From positions 127,112,337 to 127,176,336 of the forward strand of contig OX375872.1 of NCBI GenBank assembly GCA_947359465.1: a stretch of 64,000 bases of DNA, given 5' to 3'. A program made the translations under genes and the position numbers. Under the pieces are notes generated by a model. That model was not told the DNA's origin and searched no databases. It saw only the letters and a list, made by a program, of their open reading frames with translations. Shown one piece after another: positions 53,034-62,647 of this stretch. This DNA comes from Metellina segmentata. Its lineage: Eukaryota; Arthropoda; Arachnida; Araneae; Tetragnathidae. Numbering within the stretch: position 1 is the first letter of the stretch; each line of letters opens with the position of its first letter.

Positions 53034-53556
53034 GTGTCGGGGTTCTCTCTGGTTGGCGCCCCTCGGTACAACCAACATAAAGTACGTAGTATTCACAAAA
53101 ATCTTATTTTGAACACAAATCTAGCTGACTTAAATACAAATATAATTTTTAAGCACATGGAAACTGAAAATGTGAATTCAGTTGACAAGAAAATAGTTTT
53201 AACTATTACTTACTTCAAAAATTTACACAATATTAGTCAATATGCTTGGATGTGGGAATTTCTTTCTTGCTCATCTGAATTAGTCTTTTTTGCATTCCAA
53301 AAAGGTCTTCATGAAAAAGGTATAATTCTAAAGCAGTTTGAAAATTATTTTTATTTTCATATTGGGCCTCAGATATCTGAATTTTTTTTCTTTGGTTCAT
53401 AGATAAATTTGATTTTGAAGATATTTACCCTTGTTTATTGAATTCTTTCTACTGTTGTAATTTGCAAAGTGAATTCAGTACTGTTACACCAGAAGTTGAA
53501 AATAAATTTTCAGAAGTCATTAATCACATTTGGGGGTGTAGAAAAGACTGAAAAAC
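53034..53556 (+). pseudogene. Unidentified reading frame broken by a T-run frameshift
   Basis: An open frame of 122 aa (53034-53402) runs into a T8 tract at ~53382-53389 and stops just after. One frame over, the sequence stays open from the tract to ~53552 (reading DFEDIYPCLLNSFYCCNLQS and VENKFSEVINHIWGCRKD). A single-base change in the T-run would give a frame of ~170 aa, longer than chance frames nearby. I do not recognise the product and see no domain, signal peptide or clear initiation context. A decayed transposon gene or host exon are both possible. Confidence 0.35.
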
Positions 53557-53739
53557 CTGGGTTAGGCTTTAATCACCACATCCACTAAATTGACTTATAG
53601 TATCTGAAATTTTTGGTAACTGATTTTTATCCATAACTCCCACCCGAGATAATTGATGTATGCATTAATTTAAAAGATAGAAAGAATCCTTTAATATCCT
53701 TTATTGGTTTTTGGTAGCTCTTGTTACTACTTGCTCACA

Positions 53740-54150
53740 CTTACCGAAGAACAGAGTATGGAAATTTCAGCTAAACGCTATTAAACATGCGCTGGAAAAC
53801 AAGCATGTAATGACAGCAGTTGTTGTTGATTTGATGTCAGTTTACGATGCAGTATAGAGGGAAATTGTTAAAACTCTTTTCAATTGGTGTAAAATCATAC
53901 ATGTTTAATTGGATTAGAGGTTTTATTAGCCAGTGCTTAAGTAGTCAGGTATAATAGTTGGTAATCAAGGTTTTAGTTTTTTCCAGACTACTCTACCACA
54001 ATGTGCAGTTTTGAGCTGTGATCTGTTTTAAATGTATAAAAATGACTTTGTTTTAAAACTAAAGTATGTCCCTGGCATTGATTGTCTTTATACCGAGGAC
54101 TGACTTATGTGGACTAAAACCCAAAAGTGGAGGGAAGTGCTGAACTTTTG
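53740..54150 (+). pseudogene. Jockey-like non-LTR reverse transcriptase relic
   Basis: Across frames the plus strand reads VVVDLMSVYDAV, then SYMFNWIRGFIS, then AVLSCDLF, then VPGIDCLY and LMWTKTQKW. This is the order of RT motifs in Jockey-like LINEs: the catalytic-D motif ..VDL..AYD..W, the IG...N.W...F motif, G.LPQGAVLSC.LF, and YADDL..W. The YADD motif itself is destroyed, and stops and frameshifts are frequent. Weaker similarity may extend to ~54240. Confidence 0.75.
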
Positions 54151-54924
54151 ACTGAAAGAACGCTACATCAGGCTATCTCGTGTTTGAATGAATAGTGTAA
54201 TATGAGTGTTTATGCTACAGTAATATGAGTGTTTATGCTTTAAAGTTGGGACTTATACGACATACGTGGGTTGTCTCCGTACATGTGAAACATGAACCCC
54301 GCTCTATGACAACATATTCTCTTAAAAGCATTTGTCTGCCACCAGTAGGTCCCTGGCTCAAATCACTGTTTGTAAGTGCATGGATGCTTGTGATTGTTCC
54401 CAGTGGCGGATTAAGCGGACTAAGCGGCCGCGTAGGGCCCCGAGGTCTTGAAATGTTTTTTCATTAAGGTTCGAGAAAAGTTGTGACAGTGTGTGTGTCT
54501 TTACAATGTGCGTCTTTATGAGCAGTGAAAAGACTTCCTAACATACGATGGTCAGCAAAAGCAGATGCTGTATTAACTATAAAACTTGGTTTCACCCATA
54601 TATACGAGGCTTTACCTGGAATTTGTAATTCCGAAGAAACAAAGTTACCATATTGGAGGCGACTTCACTTCTGAGGAAAATGAACAAATATGAAACCTCC
54701 CTAATGACAGTTAGTTGGAATACTATGTTATAAAGGATAAATGCTATTAGTAAATAACTGCAACCAGTGGAATGCGAACTATTGAAAGGTTATCTATCCT
54801 GAAGTCATTAGTAAATTTTATCAATAATTTAAAGAGAAGTTGAAAAAGAGGCAACTGATTTATCAGGGCTGTCATTTAATGTGAAAGATGGTTAAACTCG
54901 CAAACAACAAATAAGAAAAAAAAA

Positions 54925-54961
<37 letters not shown>

Positions 54962-55209
54962 GAAAACAAAGGAGTTGGACATGCATTTACAATGAGAGAA
55001 AATTTCATAGTCAATTAATTCGATTTTTTTCATATGTGATAACACCAAGGCAGAATTATCTCAAAGAACGTATGGAGTTGTTGTGGAGCCTTTTCGAATA
55101 TTTTTTATTGGGATTTTTCAGTAGAAAAAAAGAACACGATAAAAAAAAAGTTGAAGAATATTTACAAAAATGACTTGGGTGTTTGTACTTTTGAAGACGA
55201 ATTTGATCA

Positions 55210-55819
55210 TCTGTACTATAATAAAAGAAAGTGTTTGTTTGTTTGGGGCCGCAAAATCCTGACGATTCTATGGCACTTACAGCAATGAGATTTGGCACAC
55301 AGGTAGTCCGAATTGTTTGCAATTTTTGTGTAGCGGCGAATTTTAAAATCCAATCTAGAAGATTTTTAAATGTGAATTTGATAGTTTTATTCTCAATCGA
55401 TTTTTCAAACGCGGATAACATTTTCTACTCATGCGACCTTGCAGTCAAGGTTTGGAATTATGGCAAGTTTTTTCATATGCAGAACGTGGAGAAAATTATT
55501 TTTTTCGTTTCCGCTTTGCTTTTGCGCGGAGAAATGTTTATCCAGCCAGACGATAAATCTTTTAATTGTAGTCACACTTCTTTTTTCTATCTCCAAGACT
55601 AATTTCAACGGATTGGAAAACTGCGAAAAATTTCAGTTTAGATTGGTACCTAAAAATACGATTTTCTTTAAATAAATAATTTTTTAATTGAATATATCTT
55701 CAACGGATTTGAAATCTGAGGAAAATTTTACACCAGCTTAATACCTTACATCACGGTGTTGCCCGTGTTATTGGTTTGCACGGGCACGGGCAACGTCGTT
55801 CTAGCCACGCAGTGGCTAG
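55210..55819 (+). mobile_element. Non-autonomous Helitron nested in the hAT element
   Basis: Starts TCTGTACTATAATAAAAG after A (55209), the AT-rich 5' TC form common in animal Helitrons. Ends ctagccac-gca-gtggctag, with CTAG at 55816-55819 followed by T: a hairpin next to the 3' CTAG end, inserted at A^T. 610 bp long. Internal frames carry no Rep/helicase motifs, so it depends on enzymes in trans. Confidence 0.8.
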
Positions 55820-55949
55820 TTTTTTAATATTTCTTAAAGAAAACGAGGACACATATAAACCACACGAGTCATCTATCGAGCTGATAAAGAAATGTCTTGC
55901 ACATTTCCGAATGCTGAAACATTATTGAAATTTTTTTTTAACAATTTAC

Positions 55950-56099
55950 TTTTCTATTGCAACAGGAGAAAGGTTGTTTCCTGTTTTAAAGCGTGTAAAA
56001 AATAATTTTAGGAGTTCTATGGTAGAAGAAATATTAATTAATATGACCATTCTGTATATAGAGCAAGGAATCGTAAAACGAATTGACACTTCAAAATAA
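55950..56099 (+). pseudogene. hAT transposase C-terminus of the 54401 element
   Basis: An open 49-codon stretch reads FSIATGERLFPVLKRVKNNF, then RSSMVEEILINMTILYIEQG, ending in a stop at 56097-56099. This is the hAT dimerisation/C-terminal block (usual pattern AS.ERSFS.LK..K...RS.M...RL..L..L.IE). It stays readable although the rest of the gene is broken, and it confirms the strand of the element. Confidence 0.85.
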
Positions 56100-56331
56100 T
56101 TGACGAATTTGCATGAAATAAAGTAAGACGAAAATTCATGTAAAAATGTTTTTTTTTTTTTAATAAGTTTATTTAATGGGCTGTGGTATGAAAATATTTT
56201 GATTACTTTTCTTTTTTGTTAATAACTTAAGGACAGTTTTCTTGAAACTTTTTTTCTAACTTGAGATTGAGGGCCCCGAAATTTTTACCGCTTGGGGTCC
56301 CCACTTGACTTGATCCGCTACTAATTGTTCC

Positions 56332-57690
56332 TGTTAGGAGTAGCAGGAAACTGAACACTTCTTCACAAATAACTATCAGTTCTTATCTTGTAGTGCCGAA
56401 GACAAACAGGTGAGTGGTTGGGTATTGGAAAAAAGGGACACCTGTTCCTTCCCAATTAAGAGAACCAACACTGAAACTTTTTTTTTAGGGGGGGGGGGGA
56501 GATGTCAACGTAATTTGTTAAATTTTTAAAGCTGCACCTTTTGTAAATATTCTATTTGTAAAATTCGATACATTAAAAAGATCTAATACAATTAAAATGC
56601 GTTACGATTTATATTAAATTGAAGAAATTAAATCCCAATAAAATAGCTTTAAAATGAGAGATTACCAAGTCTGTATCTTCCCAAAAATTAATTAGCTATC
56701 TTAAAGATGCAGTACATTTTCATTTAAGCTTTAAATAACTGAAGCTTAATAACCTTTTGAATAAAGGACAAAACTTTTTTTAAGTTATTATTTTCATTCA
56801 TAGCTATGGTAATGTCACTTGCTACACCAAGTTTCATTAAAATTTGAAGGGTCTCGGACTAATCTGTACGCTAGATTTGAGACGAAATTCCTCAAATTTT
56901 GGAAATTTATGTAGCTTGAATAACGATATGCAAATTGAAAAATTGTCTGATTTAGAAAAATATTTTCACAGTCCTAAGGTGTGCCATACACACGATTTTC
57001 GCATTACAGTAATTTATTTAACCAGCGAAATTTTTTTTTCGGTCCACCATGTAATTGTCTTGGCGATGACTATTTTGATTAACTTTCCTTAAGACTCCTA
57101 TGTGTTTGAAGTTTCGAAAAGTAAAATAAATAAAAAAAAAAAAGATGTAATCCAAACCTTTTATACAAATGATTGTTCAAAGATTTTAAAGTTTCGGAGT
57201 AGGTATCTCTTACGATATGGTTATATTGCTTAAATTTTGATGGTTTTTACTTATCTTTAATTTAATAATTGTTTTTCATTAATAAATGTACCGATTGAAC
57301 ATCTGATCAAGCCACATTATAACTCTGAAGATATGTGTAATCTTAGTTCAGAAATTGATAATTTCTCACCTGAAAATAAGTGCTGTAAGGATCAACTGTC
57401 GAATGTGATGTAACATAAGTTTTAAAGGTTTTATACAAAACTGCATCATTATCTCGATAGAATATAAACATTGTATTAATTACATAAAAAAAGTAATATT
57501 ATTTTGTCGCAATGACAGAAAGTTGTCAATTATTACTAGATGAAACGAAAGTTGTTTTACATTAGTTTCGTTTTGTCTATTAACAGTTATTTGTCAATGT
57601 TTAAACACATTTTTTTTCAAAAACGACAGAGCGATTATTTATGCTAAAGAAAAGATATGCTAGAAATTACGAAGAAGGACTTTATGCTAG
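56332..57690. other. Interval without recognised genes
   Basis: AT-rich. A G-run of ~11 follows a T-run at ~56480-56500. Frames are short and have no family motifs. Confidence 0.45.
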
Positions 57691-58070
57691 AAGGGTTTAC
57701 TATTTAAACTAGGAAGCGAGGGCATCCATACTAGTTTTTAACATACTGAAAACAAATTTTAAACAGTGCTGATCCCCCTCTTGAAAGGCATCAGTTCAAA
57801 CCTCCATAACCTTCCAACTGTAAAGAATCAAAATTAGCCTAAAAATACTTTGAAATTCAACTTCTGCCGGTTTTTAGTGAGTAGAAAGAAATATTTGTTA
57901 CAATCAATTGTCATTCTACTATAGATGCCAACTCCTAGGGTCCTGAACTCTTTGTATCCACACAAACGTGAGGCAAATAATTCCAATGAGAAATTAGACA
58001 AATTGTTATAAGAGCATCTACACCAAGCATGCCACAAGAGTCTGATCCCCTTGAAAGTTTTTATGGATGA
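57691..58070 (-). repeat. Unidentified repeat, minus-strand copy of an inverted pair
   Basis: Matches 43013-43396 in reverse complement at roughly 90% identity across coding-like and non-coding parts alike. The pair is ~14.3 kb apart in inverted orientation and brackets the transposon-rich region. Confidence 0.85.
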
Positions 58071-58142
58071 ATGATGATAATCTGCTTTTCTCGAAGGAAA
58101 GTCCTTGAACAGATAATAATTGCCACGCAAAAAATCATTCAT
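57834..58142 (-). CDS. Unidentified 102-aa open frame inside the inverted repeat
   Basis: The frame covers KTFKGIRLLWHAWCRC, then YNNLSNFSLELFASRLCGYK, then TLGVGIYSRMTIDCNKYFFL, ending NFKVFLG-stop. The other repeat copy encodes the same peptide with mostly synonymous or conservative changes, ends at the same stop and differs by one frameshift, so the family probably carried a real frame. However, the adjacent non-coding sequence is equally conserved, so selection cannot be claimed. No domain, signal peptide or transmembrane segment is obvious. The start is uncertain: similarity to the other copy begins near residue 28. It may be the 3' end of a larger transposon gene. Confidence 0.35.
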   Translation of the reverse strand: MNDFLRGNYYLFKDFPSRKADYHHSSIKTFKGIRLLWHAWCRCSYNNLSNFSLELFASRLCGYKEFRTLGVGIYSRMTIDCNKYFFLLTKNRQKLNFKVFLG

Positions 58143-58724
58143 ATCCTATTTTTATTTCATCCATGAAGCACACGAAAAGTACAAATTTCAACATCTAAGA
58201 GTGCATTATCTTGTTCTTTTTAACGTGCTCATCAAAATCCCTCATGTGATCCTACATCAATTCAGTGACAGCTGGTTGGGAGTAGAGGCTGAAATGGGAC
58301 ATACAGGTTTTTTCAAGCAAAATAAATTCTTGAATTATTTTCTATCTTACAATAACAATTAAAATTGAGATAATTTGTAAAATGTGTCAATGCATTTGGG
58401 CTCATATTTACAGTAAAAACATTCTTGTTTCCACCTAAAAGAACTCACAATAAAGGAATTAAAAGATATTTTCAACATATTTAACAAACCAGCAGAACAA
58501 TTTAACACAGCAAGAAAATTTTCACTTTTGTGGTTGCAAAAATTTTGATGAAAGAAACGCATACATCACATCTATAAGAAAAAGGAATATTATTTAAACG
58601 CAAAATATTCTCAATTAATTTTGCTAGGTAACATTAAAAACAAGCTAACTCAATGGAACTTGCAAATAATGAATAAAGTGAACAACATATGTGCTGCAAA
58701 CATCAAGTAATAGACATGCACATA
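58143..58724. other. Interval without recognised genes
   Basis: Nothing beyond AT-rich unique-looking sequence and short frames without motifs. Confidence 0.5.
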
Positions 58725-59887
58725 CAGAAGTGGCTTGCGGCAAAATTTGTATAGGTGAATTCCTGTGTTCACATTAGAAATGCTCAAATTCTGATGGTCA
58801 CTTTGATCGACTGACCTGTTTGACCCTTCTTTAATGAGGATGAATTTGTCTCAAGATTTAAATTTACCTTTTCATAAAACTCAATCAGTTGTTGCTTTTT
58901 CAATATATAGTTATTTTCCCATGCCATTCTCTCACACCCAATCCATGTTTCAGTTCCCATGTGAAAGATCCACATTCCATTGAACCAGGCAACACCTAAG
59001 CTAGGATCCTTGGATGGAATTCATATCCCATGACAATAAACTTAATGTGCACCAGTTCTTTCAGCATGCTTTGTGATTCATTGCACATATGTTGGTATGT
59101 ATTTTCAAATTACCTTTTTAAATGAGTTGTTGTTGGTATAGAATATTATGCTAAAATCCTTTTCCATGCCATGTATAAAACCTCATTAGATTGTCTTACA
59201 GAATGACACCAATTGACCATAAAAACCGATAACAGAACTGTTCCGAGACAAATATTTAGGGTCATCCATGTTTATATTTTTAGAAACTAGGAAAGAAACT
59301 TCAACATTAATTCAAAAATGCAAGTTAAAAATTGCAACAATGAAGATTTTATAAGTTTTATTAAACCAGTTTTTATTACACACAAGTCAATATTTTCTTT
59401 ATTCGATAGAAGACTTTGTGTAATCATAGCACGCAACTCAGCATTAATTTTCTTTCTCAGATGGATATCTGAAAGGTTATATTAAAGTTGTTTTCAAAAG
59501 CATCATACTGGCACAAATGAACAATATATTTGCTCAATGTATAGGAGAAATAAAGCAACAAAATTCCAGACATATGTATGTTAAAAGTGGATGCAAACAC
59601 TGCAACAAAACTAATTTGAATCTAAGCCATCCTTTATAAATGCTTGCTTCTAAAATAGTCAATATTGAATCCAGTGCTTCATATAAATCAGTGAATACCA
59701 AATACATCTCAACAAATTGAAGAAATAGACACAGAAATGCAATGCAACATGAGAAAAAAGCAAAACATTTCCATCCTGATAAATATTTAGGCAAGAGGCA
59801 ATGAAAACACAATAAAAAATGATCAAGGAAAAAAAAAACACGTCATTTAAATTACAACTGCAATGGATCAGGCCGTTTTATAGCGAA
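58725..59887 (+). repeat. 1.16 kb duplicated segment, copy B
   Basis: Direct repeat of 39704-40864, about 99.5% identical by eye and ~19 kb away. In B the homology to the array monomer continues past the shared right boundary, so B is the more complete context and A was cut there. Confidence 0.95.
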
Positions 59888-60140
59888 AGCATAGCGTGGA
59901 AGAAAGAAGCTCATATACCTGCAATCTGGTTTTTTTTTAGATTTCTTTAAATATGAAATGCCATTAGATTCAGATTAAATTTCACTATGGTAATTTAGAC
60001 ATTATTATTAAAGACGTGGGGAACCATGGATGATTTTAAAATCCAGGAAAACCTTCGTTTCTGCATGCTGATATGTTTTTGAAATACAACTTGAAACCTA
60101 TAAATATTATGGTGACTTGTAATGAGAAATGAACTTGGCA
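59188..60140 (+). repeat. Diverged partial array monomer (monomer positions ~3343-4239)
   Basis: Follows the monomer through aatgacaccaattg, tccatcctgata, gatttctttaaatatgaaat, ttaaagacgtgggga and ctataaatattatggtgact, with many substitutions and small indels. It ends at cttggca, where a Copia LTR begins a few bases later. This is an older relative of the array monomer outside the array. Confidence 0.88.
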
Positions 60141-60144
60141 ATGT

Positions 60145-60328
60145 TGTTGGAAAAGAGACGAGCTACAACTCAACTTATATACCTGTTGTATTAACTACAA
60201 CTTCTCACTAATGCATTCTGTTCTCTTTTGTGTAATATGTATTTTGTTTACATATTAAATTCTTATTCTCTTAGCCCTTGAGTTTTCCTGTTTTGTTTGA
60301 TGACCCTGATTTGTTGATAATCGTATCA
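60145..60328 (+). repeat. Copia 5' LTR (short)
   Basis: The interval from tgttggaaaagagac to atcgtatca precedes a primer-binding-site match and, 50 bp on, a Copia Gag frame. That gives a ~184-bp LTR with TG..CA borders. The left border is inferred from the TGTTGG start and from the end of monomer homology just before it. No 3' LTR is seen. Confidence 0.6.
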
Positions 60329-60338
60329 GGTTATGGGC
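60329..60338 (+). promoter_or_regulatory. Primer-binding site of the Copia element
   Basis: ggttatgggc directly after the LTR end matches the initiator-Met-tRNA-derived site used by Copia elements, as recalled from the family; it diverges after ten bases. Confidence 0.55.
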
Positions 60339-60378
60339 TTATCACGTTTTAAAACTAAGTGAAGTAAATCTGCAGTTT

Positions 60379-60681
60379 TTGAAAAGGAAAACGAACTTTA
60401 TTAAGTTAGGCCTAGCAGAGCGAGTCGCTAGTATAGCTGATTTAAAGGTACAGATGGACAAAGTGGAAGGAGCTGGAAATTGGAGTAAGTGGAAGGGGCA
60501 AATGGAAATGCATTTGGAACAATATGATCTCCCATCTATTGTTGATGGAAGTCGTATGTGTCATGTTGTTACCTACCATTTAGGACTGGGAACAATAATT
60601 AGCAACACATTTATAAAACTTTTGGGATGGAATTTTATCTCCATGGGGAAAGTAAACAATAATTTCCTGCAGTTTGGTTGA
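60379..60681 (+). pseudogene. Copia Gag N-terminus, truncated
   Basis: The 100-aa frame shows GAGNWSKWKGQMEMHLEQYD at residues ~31-50 followed by LPSIVDGSR. This is the N-terminal Gag pattern of Ty1/copia (G.NW..WK..M...L.....W..V.G). It sits 50 bp after a matching LTR and primer-binding site. From ~60562 the frame runs into the flank repeat (copy C), so real Gag coding ends near residue 60 and the tail is accidental. No protease, integrase or RT follows. It is unrelated in sequence to the Copia relic at 45986-47560 as far as can be compared. Confidence 0.8.
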
Positions 60682-61593
60682 ATTCATATGTGCTGTGAGT
60701 GATTGGATGAAATGCTCAAATCCCAATGGTCCCATTGATAAATTGACCTGTTGGGGCTTTCTGTCAACTGTGTGTAGTCTATGTTTGAGTGATTCATTTT
60801 TGTAATGTTTTCATGCACAGCAGCAAGCATCCTGATTCATATCCCCGTACTCCTGGAAGATATAAAGGTATGGATTTTGCATTGATTATTCACTAATGCT
60901 TCTCATTTATACCTATTTATAAGATTTGATGGCCCTGAAAGTATCTATTGAATTTGTTTTGTGATGCTCCGATCTTTATGATATGCTAGAATATACTTTT
61001 TGGTGTGCAGTGGTGAGATATTCATTCATTTCTCTCTAGTTACAAGATCCGATTAAATGTTTATTTGACATGTGAGATTTGATTATGCTCATTGAACTCA
61101 ATTTAGTATTCATTCGTTGTGATGTGTTATTGGACTGATTTATCTGGTTTTTGTTGACAAACCCAGTAATGGCTTGCTGCAAGATTTGTATGGGTGAATT
61201 ACTGTGTTCACATTTACAAATGCTCAAATTCTGGTGGTCACTGACTGGTTGCCCTTCTTTCAGGAGGATGTATTTCTCCCGAGATTTGAATTTACCTTTT
61301 CACATAACTCAATCAGTATTTGTTTTTTTCAGTATCAACTTATTTTCCCATGCTATTCTCTCAAACCCAATCCATGTTTCAGTTCTCATATGAAAGATCC
61401 ATACAACACCTGAGCTAGGATCCTTGGATGGAATTCATATCCCATGACAATAAATTGAATGTGCACCTGTTCTTTGAGCATGCTTTGTGATTCATTGCAC
61501 TAAGTTGGTATGTATTTTTAGTTACCTTTTTAAATGAGTTGTGGTTGCTATAGAATATCTTGCTAGAACCCTTTTCCATGCCATGTATAAAAC
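60564..61593 (+). repeat. Flank repeat, copy C
   Basis: Colinear with 39114-40160 but more diverged than the A/B pair. It shares its last ~450 bp with the start of copy B as well. The order B - Copia fragment - C suggests the Copia sequence landed in or next to a composite repeat. Confidence 0.85.
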
Positions 61594-61639
61594 TCGTATA
61601 ACATACACCCAACCAGGTTTCAGTTCCCATGAGAACTAT

Positions 61640-61763
61640 CCACATCCCATTGAATAACCTCAAGACAACAGATTTAACATGCAGCTTTCTCCTTAATTTT
61701 AGGAAAATGAAATCCTGATCCAAGACAACAGATTTAACATGCACCTGTCTCCTGTATTTTTAG
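61640..61763 (+). repeat. Two-copy ~60-bp direct repeat (SINE-core derived)
   Basis: caagacaacagatttaacat begins two consecutive units (about 61661 and 61721), followed by gcagctttctcctt and gcacctgtctcctg. The cagatttaacatgcacc motif matches the SINE core and the debris at 38919-39010. Confidence 0.75.
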
Positions 61764-61918
61764 TAAAAGGTTTCAGAAAAGTTTTTTTTAGGAAAAGGTT
61801 TCAGAAAAGTTTTTTTTTAGGAAAAGGTTTCAGAAAAGTTTTTTTTAGGAAAAGGTTTCAGAAAAGTTTTTTTTTAGGAAAAGGTTTCAGAAAAGTTTTT
61901 TTTAGGAAAAGGTTTCAG
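61764..61918 (+). repeat. 28/29-bp minisatellite with alternating T8/T9 units
   Basis: Unit tttcagaaaag-Tn-aggaaaagg, about five copies, with n = 8, 9, 8, 9, 8 in order. The true period is therefore a 57-bp dimer. The peptide-like frame across it, with a 19-residue repeat, is a by-product of the 57-bp period. Confidence 0.9.
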
Positions 61919-61929
61919 ACAAACATTTT

Positions 61930-62140
61930 TGGTGTTACTGTGTTTAGATTCTTGAAAAGGATCAGGGTTTCATTTTCCCAAATCTAGTGTACAAATCAAT
62001 CGGTTGTGCCTCTACAACTGTCATGGTTTCATTGTTTAAATCTGGTGCACGTTAAATCTGTAGTCATTGTTTCATTTTTCTAAATTCATGTGCATGTTAA
62101 ATCTGTATTGGATCAGGGTTTCATTTTCCCAAGTATTGTT
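61930..62140 (-). repeat. Inverted SINE-core minisatellite block
   Basis: On the minus strand, units of agatttgggaaaatgaaacc, ctgatcc and acagatttaacatgcac recur about every 50-70 bp. This is the same family as 38919-39010 and 61640-61763 in opposite orientation. Confidence 0.7.
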
Positions 62141-62645
62141 TACATTTGAAGCAAAACGGTGCTTTTTTGTTGATAAACGCAACTGTTGTGAATTCTGGTT
62201 TGCAAATTTACTTTTTTTGGATTGGAAACTAAAACTGGTTGATATTTCATTTCAAGTAAAAAAAAACATTTTAGGTTGCTGGTAATTTATTTGACACTGG
62301 TTGTTATTTTTGGGTGGATTGATCTCGACACATGTGGCAATAGGAAGAAAATACTTTTTTTTAAATTCAATGTCATGGCAGATTTACATACCGATTGTAA
62401 CTGTTCACAAGTGAGCTGCATTCACATTTACAAACACTGTCCCAGATTGAACGTGCATGTCTGTGTTGTAAATTCCTACCATGCACAAACCCTGTTTCGA
62501 TTAACTTCTCAAATCCTGATGGGATAGACTGCACCTACAAAAGATTATGTATTTGTAACTGTTCACACACATACAAGTCATTCATGGGGCTTGCTATGAG
62601 ATGGTGCTGCATTCACATTTACAAATACTGTATCAAATATATATA
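62141..62645. repeat. Interval with a two-copy direct repeat, no gene
   Basis: ttgtaactgttcaca...ctgcattcacatttacaaa occurs at ~62396-62436 and ~62551-62630. A short (AT)n run abuts the mariner-like element. No coding sequence recognised. Confidence 0.6.
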
Positions 62646-62647
62646 TA

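Larger units (their letters stand above)
54401..56323 (+). mobile_element. hAT element with 8-bp target site duplication and imperfect TIRs
   Basis: The element is bordered by the exact 8-bp direct repeat attgttcc (54393-54400 and 56324-56331), as expected of hAT. The left end cagtggcggattaagcgg and inverted right end tagtagcggatcaagt match, as do the following gggccccga blocks, giving imperfect TIRs of ~50 bp. The coding region is a decayed ZMYM1/DUF4371-type hAT transposase colinear with 50278-51390, with a poly-T tract (~37 T) at ~54921-54957, and is interrupted by a Helitron (55210-55819). It is a dead copy. Confidence 0.92.

Noticed and set aside
55231..55602. 123-aa plus-strand frame and overlapping 121-aa minus-strand frame
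   Set aside because: Both lie largely inside the non-autonomous Helitron and show no Rep, helicase or other motif.
61739..61987. 82-aa frame with a 19-residue repeat
   Set aside because: It is the translation of the 57-bp minisatellite period, not a repeat protein.
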